A DNA stretch of 12,838 nucleotides from Candidatus Hydrogenedentota bacterium (GTDB taxonomy: Bacteria > Hydrogenedentota > Hydrogenedentia > Hydrogenedentales > SLHB01). A program made the translations under genes and the position numbers. Where the stretch lies: contig JAKJDA010000039.1 of NCBI GenBank assembly GCA_022706165.1, forward strand, positions 1-12,838. The letters are read 5' to 3'. Of this stretch, positions 7,526 through 12,838 are shown in pieces (the first letter of the stretch is position 1; each line of letters opens with the position of its first letter). The notes under the pieces are model-generated. The model did no database searches and was not told the DNA's origin. It worked only from the letters and a program-made list of their open reading frames with translations.

Positions 7526-9418
7526 TTACGATCCTGACGGCGCGGCCGTCTCTTCCGGAGTAGCGGATTCAGAGGATCGATCCCTTGTTCCCAGAAGGTA
7601 GTCATAGGAGTCCTGGTTGAACTTTATTTTGGCGGCATTGGACTCGTAAAGGCTTTGTAGATAATCCTGCATGATCGCGCGCTGGCGCATCGACAACAAG
7701 GAACTCTGAATGCGTTCCTTTTCCTTCGGGTACTCTTCCTCCCATGCTTTCGCATCCGGCGGAACCTTGGCCACGAGTTCGACGAAATACGATTTGCCGT
7801 CGAACCCGCGAACCGGCCCGCCAAACGCGCCTGGCTCCTTGTCGCCAACCGCCGTGAATACTTCCGACCGATTCCACATCGGGTCGCCCGGCTGAAAATC
7901 GAAAGAGGTTATTGAAAACGGCCGCGTCTCGCGAATGATGACGTTGAGCTCAGGGTGCATCGCCGCGATGTCCTGCAACGACTTGGCCTTTGCGGCAATC
8001 TCCTGAAGGAGAGCGTCCATTTTTTGCTTGTATTCCGGCGATTGCTTCAGCTTCATGACGGCGTCTTCTTCGACCCTGTCGCGCACGGCTTCCAACGGGC
8101 GCGGGACGGCCGCTTCGACGTTCGTCACGTATACTATATAGCTGGTTTGCGGGGTCGAAATGGGGGTTTGCGGAAAACTGCCCGCAGGAACGTCCGCAAG
8201 CCCGCCCGCCAGATAGCGGATTTCCTCGCTGGGAATGTTTTCGGCGTAGGTGGATTCGCCCGAAAAGGGGCTGGCGGTCATGACGGTCAGGCCTGCTTCT
8301 GTCGCAGCCGCTTCGAGCGATCCGGCCGTGCGCGCTTTGTCGAGAATGGACCGCGCCTTTTCAATGCGCGCCGTCCGCTCTTCCATGGGGAGGATAGACT
8401 CGATATAGATTTCGCGCGCGCGCACTTGGCGTTGTTGGGTAACGGTATCCGTGCGTGCTTCTTCGGACTTGTAGATGTAATAGCCGCCAGGACCCAATAC
8501 GGCGTCGCTGACTTGTCCGGACTCCAGGGCAAACAGGGCTTGCCGGTGGGGCGGCACGAAAATATCCTTCGTCACCCAGTCCAAATCGCCGCCCTGGGCG
8601 GCGGTCTTCCCGGAAGAATGCTCCTTAGCCAACGTGGCGAAATCCTCTCCCGCGCGCGCCTTGGCCACCAGTTCGTCAACCAAAGCCGGGCGCTCGGGAA
8701 GCAGCGACAGGCTCACGAATTGGATGCCTCGACGCTCGGGAAGCGCGTATTTGTCGATATTGTCCGCATACTGTTTTTGAATCTGCTCCTCGGTGGGGCG
8801 CTCGGCAAGATCGATGGTGACGTATTTTACGCGGAGGGAAGAAGCCATGTCTTCGTATTGTTTGCGGATTTCACTTTCCAGGACGCGGGCGGGGGCGACA
8901 ATGCGCTCGGTCATGATGCGCATGCGCACCTGCTCCGCCATGCTGGCATAGATGGCGTTCCAATTCCGGCGTCCGGCCTGATCCAGAAAGGCGTTCCACA
9001 ATTTAGGATCGTACTGTCCCTTGTCGTCCTGAAACGACGGATCCTTTTTCAATTCGTCGACCAGCAGCGCCCTGTCGAAATTTCGATTGTCGCGTTGCGC
9101 CTCGGCCCGCAACAACGCCTGATACATGAGTTGCTGGAGAATCGTTTGCGCGGTGCCGTCCGCTTCGAGATCTCGATAGGAGACGTTTCGCTGGCCGCTC
9201 TCGTTGCGGCGGCTGATCTCGCTGTCCAACGCCATGCGCAGACGGTCCGCGTCGACGGGAACGCCCTCGACGGTGGCCAACGTCCCCCCCATTCCGGCGC
9301 CTTGGTGCTGTCCGCTCAATCCTGAATATCCGCCCCACACCACGAACGGTCCGATGATGAGGCCAAGCGTCAACCACAGAATAAGCTTCTTGTGCTTGCG
9401 CATCACATCTTGAATCAT
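7526..9418 (-). CDS. PpiD/SurA-like periplasmic folding factor with degenerate parvulin domain
   Basis: The product has 630 residues from the ATG at 9418, which has GGAGGG ten bases upstream; E. coli PpiD has 623. A short basic cytoplasmic tail (MIQDVMRKHKK) leads into one membrane helix (about 11-28), and the rest should lie in the periplasm. Residues about 43-225 form a SurA-N-like helical chaperone region. A PPIC parvulin-type domain spans about 228-320, with GEDFATLAKEHSSGKTAAQ (257-275), GGDLDW (276-281) and GPGGYYIYKSEE (309-320). The usual GYHI histidine is Y314, and the histidine usual near the domain start is absent (GIQFVSL, 231-237). Residues about 331-440 look like a second, more decayed copy. 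The role is probably chaperoning of exported proteins rather than prolyl isomerisation (inference). It is transcribed divergently from the sixA-like gene and ends at a strong terminator. Confidence 0.87.
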   Translation of the reverse strand: MIQDVMRKHKKLILWLTLGLIIGPFVVWGGYSGLSGQHQGAGMGGTLATVEGVPVDADRLRMALDSEISRRNESGQRNVSYRDLEADGTAQTILQQLMYQALLRAEAQRDNRNFDRALLVDELKKDPSFQDDKGQYDPKLWNAFLDQAGRRNWNAIYASMAEQVRMRIMTERIVAPARVLESEIRKQYEDMASSLRVKYVTIDLAERPTEEQIQKQYADNIDKYALPERRGIQFVSLSLLPERPALVDELVAKARAGEDFATLAKEHSSGKTAAQGGDLDWVTKDIFVPPHRQALFALESGQVSDAVLGPGGYYIYKSEEARTDTVTQQRQVRAREIYIESILPMEERTARIEKARSILDKARTAGSLEAAATEAGLTVMTASPFSGESTYAENIPSEEIRYLAGGLADVPAGSFPQTPISTPQTSYIVYVTNVEAAVPRPLEAVRDRVEEDAVMKLKQSPEYKQKMDALLQEIAAKAKSLQDIAAMHPELNVIIRETRPFSITSFDFQPGDPMWNRSEVFTAVGDKEPGAFGGPVRGFDGKSYFVELVAKVPPDAKAWEEEYPKEKERIQSSLLSMRQRAIMQDYLQSLYESNAAKIKFNQDSYDYLLGTRDRSSESATPEETAAPSGS

Positions 9419-9428
9419 GATGCGAGAA

Positions 9429-9434
9429 CCCTCC
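9429..9434 (-). promoter_or_regulatory. Ribosome binding site that sets the ppiD-like start
   Basis: The minus strand reads GGAGGG, ten bases before the ATG at 9418. It favours this start over the longer frame from 9499, whose extra 27 residues are polar and would displace the membrane anchor from the N-terminus. Confidence 0.55.
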
Positions 9435-9506
9435 CCTCGATAGTGAACGTCTGGGCGTTCGCGCTCCGCCGGCATCCGCCCGAAAACCATGCGCCACAAA
9501 GAACCG

Positions 9507-9536
9507 AGCCTAGCACACTGCCCCCGGAACGCGCAA
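9507..9536 (-). promoter_or_regulatory. Possible promoter for the ppiD-like gene
   Basis: On the minus strand TTGCGC (9536-9531) and TAGGCT (9512-9507) are separated by 18 bases, and TGC just before TAGGCT makes an extended -10 element. The match is weak and rests on reading by eye. It lies about 90 bases upstream of the chosen start. Confidence 0.3.
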
Positions 9537-9585
9537 ATTCTCGGCGGGCGCGATGGGCGAGATTCAGGACGCCGGCAGAAGGGCG

Positions 9586-9615
9586 TTGACGTTGGACATG
9601 CATTTCGTGTATCTC
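9586..9615 (+). promoter_or_regulatory. Possible promoter for the sixA-like gene
   Basis: TTGACG (9586-9591) is a near-consensus -35 box. With an 18-base spacer it is followed by TATCTC (9610-9615), a poor -10 box. It would place transcription start about 60 bases before the ATG at 9685. The 266-base gap between the divergent ppiD-like and sixA-like genes holds nothing else that I recognise. Confidence 0.3.
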
Positions 9616-9672
9616 GGAGTTGGACGCGGAAGCCGTGGGCGAATGGCGCGCCGGGGCGGATGTCCGCACGAG

Positions 9673-9678
9673 AAAGGA
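9673..9678 (+). promoter_or_regulatory. Ribosome binding site that sets the sixA-like start
   Basis: AAAGGA ends six bases before the ATG at 9685. The frame is open back to 9553, but the resulting extra residues are not family-like and the RHG-type motif belongs within ten residues of the N-terminus. Confidence 0.75.
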
Positions 9679-9684
9679 ACTTTC

Positions 9685-10158
9685 ATGAAACTTTACTTGG
9701 TCCAACACGGCGAGGCAATGGAAAAAGGATCCCACCCGGAACGTCCCTTGACAGAAACAGGGACGGCGGACATCGAATCGGTGGCCCGGTTCATGGCGCG
9801 CATTGGCGTCCATGTTTCGGAAGTCTGGCACAGCGGCAAGACGCGGGCCATTCAGACGGCGAACATCCTTGTGGGGCAGATCGCGAAGGGCGCCAAAATC
9901 GTTGTGGACGAGGAGTTGAATCCCAAGGGGGCCGTGGGCGGCCTGGCCCGATGGCTTGCCAAACGCGACGAAGACTTGCTCATCACCGGACATATGCCCC
10001 ATTTGGCCCGGCTGGCGGGTTTGTTGCTGGCTGACGAGGAAGATGCGGAGCCGCTCAGCTTTTGCAAGGGCGCCGCGGTTTGTCTCGAACGCGGCGAATC
10101 CGGTCATTGGCGGGTGAGTTGGATGGTGACGCCGTCTATTCTTAGGAAGCTGACCTAA
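9685..10158 (+). CDS. sixA: SixA-type phosphohistidine phosphatase (histidine phosphatase superfamily)
   Basis: This is a 157-residue cytoplasmic protein, close to the usual 155-165 for SixA. SixA removes phosphate from phosphohistidine in signalling or phosphotransfer proteins. The sequence begins MKLYLVQHGEAMEKG, with the nucleophile H8, then PLTETG (21-26), KTRAIQTA (52-59) with R54, and TGHMPHL (101-107) with H103. These are the catalytic His, second Arg and second His of the superfamily. The first arginine of the RHG signature is glutamine here (Q7). It is the only plus-strand gene in the window. It starts 266 bases from the divergent ppiD-like gene and ends 31 bases from the convergent sensor kinase. 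The target protein is unknown; the neighbouring kinase has no visible HPt domain, so adjacency does not by itself make it the substrate. Confidence 0.87.
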   Translation: MKLYLVQHGEAMEKGSHPERPLTETGTADIESVARFMARIGVHVSEVWHSGKTRAIQTANILVGQIAKGAKIVVDEELNPKGAVGGLARWLAKRDEDLLITGHMPHLARLAGLLLADEEDAEPLSFCKGAAVCLERGESGHWRVSWMVTPSILRKLT

Positions 10159-10189
10159 GGACGCTCCGGGCTGCGGCCGCGCGGCTCCC

Positions 10190-12070
10190 TTACCCGGGCG
10201 GCGCGATTCTGTCGATTTGGAGGTTGCGGTTCCGGGGCGGATGCGTCGGCAAGACGACGGTGAACGTGGCTCCCTCGTCGGGACGCGACTCGAGCAGGAT
10301 ATGGCCCCCGTGTTCGCTCACGATCCCGTAGCAAACGCTGAGCCCGAGTCCTGTGGCTTCTCCCGGCGGCTTCGTGGTGAAAAACGGATCGAAAACCCGT
10401 GCCTGTACGTGCTCGGGAATGCCGGGGCCGCTGTCGGCGAAAAGAATGTGGATGTTCTGCTCGACAAGCTTCGTCGAAAGAGACAACGCGCGCGGGCGGT
10501 CGGAAACCGACAGCATCGCTTGGTGGGCGTTGTTGAGCAGGTTCAAAAAAACGCGTTGCAGCGCTTGTGCATCCACCTCGATTTCGGGCAAATCCGGAGC
10601 CAGGCTCATCGTGAGTTCCACGTTGTCCACAAACAACTGGTATTCGCGAAACTCGACCATTTCGCGCAGCAGGCTGTTGATGTCCTGTCGCCTTTTCGTC
10701 GACGGTTGCTGTCGCGCGAAACTCAGCAGATTGTGCACGATCCGTTTGCACCGCTGGGCTTCTTCCTCGATACGCGCCAAACGGCCGCGCAACGGAATAT
10801 CCGGGCAATGTTGCTGCAACAATTGAGCATAGCCCAGGATGCCCGTCAGGGGGTTGTTGAGTTCGTGCGCGACCCCGCCCACAATCTCTCCCAAGGCGGA
10901 TAGCCGTTCTACGTGAAGCAGGTTGTGCTGTATGGCCATTTGCTCGGCCATGTCGATGATAAGGATAAGGATTCCTTCGACTTCGCCCCGGCTTCCGCAA
11001 AGGGGGCATACGGTGAAATCGCATTGCATGCGGACGCCGTAGCGGGTCTTGAGGGCGATGCGCAACCGCAACCGCTTCCGGCTTCGCACGACAAGTCGCA
11101 ACGCGGCCCGCACCTTCCGATCATCATGTTCCGCGATCGAATGGACGCTCTGCCCGAACAGGTTCTCTGCAACCGCGGCGCCGCACAGGGAAGCCGCAGC
11201 GGCGTTCGCGTCGCGGATAACCCCATCTCGGTCTGCAATCAGAACGCCCATGGGCGCATTGCCAAGAAGGCTTTCCCAATATGCGTTCGATCGTCGTATT
11301 TCGTTTTCGAGGCGCCGCTCCAATCGCAGATCGCGCACAATGCCCAATACCCCCGTCGCCTTGCCGTTTTCAATCAAAAGCCGCGCGCCAATCTCAACCG
11401 GAATGCGCTCGCCGTCTTTGGCGAATATTTCGATGGTGAAGGGAGCTTTCGCAAATCCGCCCGTCGCTTGAAGACGATCCTCCACCACATCCGCATACTG
11501 CGGCACGACAAAATCGTCGATGCTCAGTCCTTCGGCCAGATCCTCCCGAGTGTACCGGGTCATCGCCAGTCCGCGACGATTGAGGTACAGTATGTTTCCT
11601 TCAAAATCGTGAAGGTACACCATGTCCCGCAGCGAAGACATCACGTTCTCGAAAAGATGATAGATTCGACCCGGCTCGGGCGCCGGCGGCGTCGCATCTG
11701 GTTTTCCGTCGAGAAGCGACTGGAAAAAAGCGAGCGACGCGGGGCCGGGAAGGCGGCGCTTCAGACTTTGACGAAGGCGTCGGCGCAGCCCGGCCACGCA
11801 CTGGCAATGCGGCGATCCAGCCCATTCCTTCCAGAGAAGATCGATGCATTGGTGTTCCATCGCCCGAAGAATGGACGTAATCTGGGAAGCGCTGGCTCCG
11901 GCGGCCGACAAACACGCCGTGTCCAATGGACGAAGCGCCTCCAGATCCGAGAGCAATTCTGCGGTCACGGCGCGGATGGGAAGCTCGAACCGCGGATCGC
12001 CCGATGCTTCGATGGCCGCCTTGACGATGTGTTCGGCGTTTTTCCGCAACCACGACGCACCGAGTTCCAT
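10190..12070 (-). CDS. Two-PAS sensor histidine kinase (soluble)
   Basis: The product has 626 residues and no membrane helix, so it should sense cytoplasmic signals. An N-terminal helical region (1-130) of unknown type is followed by PAS domain 1 (about 135-250), PAS domain 2 (about 262-378), a HisKA dimerisation/phosphoacceptor domain with VAHELNNPLTGILGYAQLL (400-418, phosphorylated H402), and an HATPase domain with N box LNLLNNAHQA (509-518), G1 DSGPG (546-550), F box FDPFFTTK (560-567) and G2 GLGLS (574-578). The order matches hybrid-free, NtrB-like kinases. The ATG at 12070 has AGGG seven bases upstream. No response regulator lies within the window, so its partner is elsewhere. Cysteines cluster in the N-terminal region (C75, C89, C91, with H73 and H88) and in PAS 2 (C350, C355, C358), which could hint at metal or redox sensing (speculative). 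Confidence 0.93.
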   Translation of the reverse strand: MELGASWLRKNAEHIVKAAIEASGDPRFELPIRAVTAELLSDLEALRPLDTACLSAAGASASQITSILRAMEHQCIDLLWKEWAGSPHCQCVAGLRRRLRQSLKRRLPGPASLAFFQSLLDGKPDATPPAPEPGRIYHLFENVMSSLRDMVYLHDFEGNILYLNRRGLAMTRYTREDLAEGLSIDDFVVPQYADVVEDRLQATGGFAKAPFTIEIFAKDGERIPVEIGARLLIENGKATGVLGIVRDLRLERRLENEIRRSNAYWESLLGNAPMGVLIADRDGVIRDANAAAASLCGAAVAENLFGQSVHSIAEHDDRKVRAALRLVVRSRKRLRLRIALKTRYGVRMQCDFTVCPLCGSRGEVEGILILIIDMAEQMAIQHNLLHVERLSALGEIVGGVAHELNNPLTGILGYAQLLQQHCPDIPLRGRLARIEEEAQRCKRIVHNLLSFARQQPSTKRRQDINSLLREMVEFREYQLFVDNVELTMSLAPDLPEIEVDAQALQRVFLNLLNNAHQAMLSVSDRPRALSLSTKLVEQNIHILFADSGPGIPEHVQARVFDPFFTTKPPGEATGLGLSVCYGIVSEHGGHILLESRPDEGATFTVVLPTHPPRNRNLQIDRIAPPG

Positions 12071-12167
12071 GAAAAAACCCTGCCCTCTTTGGGATCATTC
12101 CGCCAACGCGCCGGCATCCGGGGGCGTCTGCCATTCCACCCGCTGGGAAACGGTCGCCATGGAGCAC

Positions 12168-12173
12168 AGTATA
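12168..12173 (-). promoter_or_regulatory. Possible extended -10 element upstream of the histidine kinase
   Basis: The minus strand reads TGCTATACT, an extended -10 form, about 98 bases before the kinase start. No good -35 box is visible at 16-18 bases spacing, which an extended -10 can tolerate. It lies in the 212-base gap between miaA and the kinase. Confidence 0.35.
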
Positions 12174-12220
12174 GCAGAATCCTCCCCCATCCCACGACGC
12201 GTTCCGTTTCCCGGATTCCG

Positions 12221-12274
12221 GCCCGCCGGACTTTGGCGGGCGTTATCGTGCTGCGAGACCTCGCCGCGATAACG
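12221..12274. repeat. Two adjacent inverted repeats after miaA
   Basis: Directly after the miaA stop codon lie an 8-bp perfect inverted repeat, CGTTATCG (12241-12248) with CGATAACG (12267-12274), and a 7-bp hairpin, GCCCGCC (12221-12227) with GGCGGGC (12235-12241). No T-run follows on the minus strand, so this is at best a weak or Rho-assisted terminator for miaA, or a protein-binding site. Confidence 0.4.
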
Positions 12275-12282
12275 GCTTGCGC

Positions 12283-12838
12283 TTACATGGCCCGAGGCAA
12301 TATGCCTTCCTGTTTCAGAAATTCGAGGGCCAGCCGTTCGTCGGCTCCGTCCACCCAATGAATCGGAGCGCCGTTGCGTTCCATCCGGCGAAACCACGTC
12401 TCCTGTCGTTTCGCAAACTGCCCGATGGCAACCGCCAGTTGATCCAAAAGGCATCCGAAATCACGCATTTCTCCCCTGAAATACCGCGCGATGTACCGGT
12501 ATTCGAGGCCGAGAAAGTCCAGCGTCTGATACGACACTCCCTGTTCGAGCAGTCCTTTCACTTCGTCGATCATGCCCGCATCAAAACGGGCGCGCAGGAT
12601 CGGTCGCGGCCAGCGCACGCCCAGCAACGCCGCGCGGATGTCCGGCGCGGGGGGCGGAACATGCGTTTGGGCGTATTCCGCGATTTCGATTGCCCGGATG
12701 AGGCGATCCCGATCGGTTGTGTCGGTCGTGTTGTGCAACGACGTTTTCACGGCGCGCAGCCGCGCCGCGAGGACTTCGTCCGACAACAAGGCGAGTTCTG
12801 CTCGCAATGCCGGGTTTTCGGGCGCTTCCACCATGCGG
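12283..12838 (-). CDS. miaA: tRNA dimethylallyltransferase, C-terminal part (5'-truncated by window edge)
   Basis: The frame is open to the right edge and gives 184 residues; MiaA is usually about 300, so roughly the first 120 residues, including the ATP/P-loop-like motif, lie outside. MiaA transfers a dimethylallyl group to N6 of A37 in tRNAs that read codons starting with U. Recognisable segments are NPALRAELALLSDE, SLHNTTDTTDRDRLIRAIEI (the tRNA-contacting region ahead of the conserved RAIE motif), ARFDAGMIDEVKGLLEQGV, the LGLEYRYIARYFRGEM segment and FAKRQETWFRRM near the C-terminus. The in-frame ATG at 12834 is internal and is not the true start. Downstream, a 212-base gap with two inverted repeats separates it from the kinase gene. 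Confidence 0.93.
   Translation of the reverse strand, partial: RMVEAPENPALRAELALLSDEVLAARLRAVKTSLHNTTDTTDRDRLIRAIEIAEYAQTHVPPPAPDIRAALLGVRWPRPILRARFDAGMIDEVKGLLEQGVSYQTLDFLGLEYRYIARYFRGEMRDFGCLLDQLAVAIGQFAKRQETWFRRMERNGAPIHWVDGADERLALEFLKQEGILPRAM

Noticed and set aside
9553..9684. N-terminal extension of the SixA-like protein from 9553
   Set aside because: The RHG-type motif should lie at the extreme N-terminus, and the ATG at 9685 has a well-placed AAAGGA.
10159..10189. GC-rich gap with a GCGGCCGC palindrome between convergent sixA and the kinase gene, considered as a terminator
   Set aside because: The palindrome has no loop and no T-run on either strand, so terminator function is not supported.
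12095..12160. Possible 21-codon leader peptide (MATVSQRVEW…) before the kinase
   Set aside because: No ribosome binding site of note, no attenuator-like codon run, and it is only the tail of a longer chance frame that runs back into miaA.
10913..12361. Long plus-strand open frame opposite the histidine kinase (482 codons), with similar ones at 7955-9325, 6506-7537, 4822-5730 and 569-1459
   Set aside because: All lie antisense to genes with clear family motifs and are rich in Arg, Ala and His without any recognisable domain, as expected from high-GC antisense frames.
1..12838. CRISPR array, insertion sequence, tRNA or phage/defence genes
   Set aside because: No regularly spaced repeats, transposase or integrase motifs, cloverleaf-type sequences or defence domains were recognised by eye on either strand.

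Overview
The window is about 60% G+C and reads as ordinary chromosome from a Gram-negative-type bacterium. A membrane-anchored PpiD-like periplasmic folding factor implies an outer compartment, and a GT-C type membrane glycosyltransferase plus an undecaprenyl-diphosphatase imply lipid-carrier glycan chemistry. The style of the genes suggests an uncultivated lineage near Planctomycetes, Lentisphaerae or Hydrogenedentes. That placement is a guess from gene style, not a measurement. Coding density is high. All genes except one are on the minus strand, and no gap without a gene exceeds 300 bases.

Layout, following minus-strand transcription from right to left. (1) 12838-12283: the C-terminal part of MiaA (tRNA dimethylallyltransferase), cut by the window edge. 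(2) 12070-10190: a soluble two-PAS sensor histidine kinase with no response regulator next to it. (3) 9685-10158, plus strand: a SixA-type phosphohistidine phosphatase, convergent with the kinase and divergent from ppiD. (4) 9418-7526: a PpiD/SurA-like protein whose parvulin domain lacks the usual histidines, closed by a clear intrinsic terminator (7477-7505). (5) 7429-6626: undecaprenyl-diphosphatase (uppP). (6) 6609-6040: a double-ACT-domain protein. (7) 5880-6024: a structured intergenic element with long imperfect terminal inverted repeats. (8) 5850-4477: a PFL-family (DUF711/UPF0210) protein. (9) 4474-2912: a GT39-like polytopic membrane glycosyltransferase. (10) 2839-1: a 946-residue fragment of a large six-hairpin glycosidase-like protein running off the left edge.

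Genes 5, 6, 8, 9 and 10 run in one direction with gaps of 16, 189, 2 and 72 bases. They could form one transcription unit or two, broken at the intergenic element. The ACT plus PFL pairing is a known conserved neighbourhood of unknown function. uppP and the GT-C glycosyltransferase both relate to polyprenyl-phosphate carriers, and the last gene looks like a carbohydrate-active enzyme, so a glycan theme is plausible but inferred.

I found no mobile-element genes, CRISPR array, tRNA, rRNA or defence system. The window is mostly housekeeping. The parts most worth a second look are the intergenic inverted-repeat element, the ACT/PFL operon, the signal-less large glycosidase-like protein, and two enzymes (SixA and PpiD) with substitutions at normally conserved catalytic positions.
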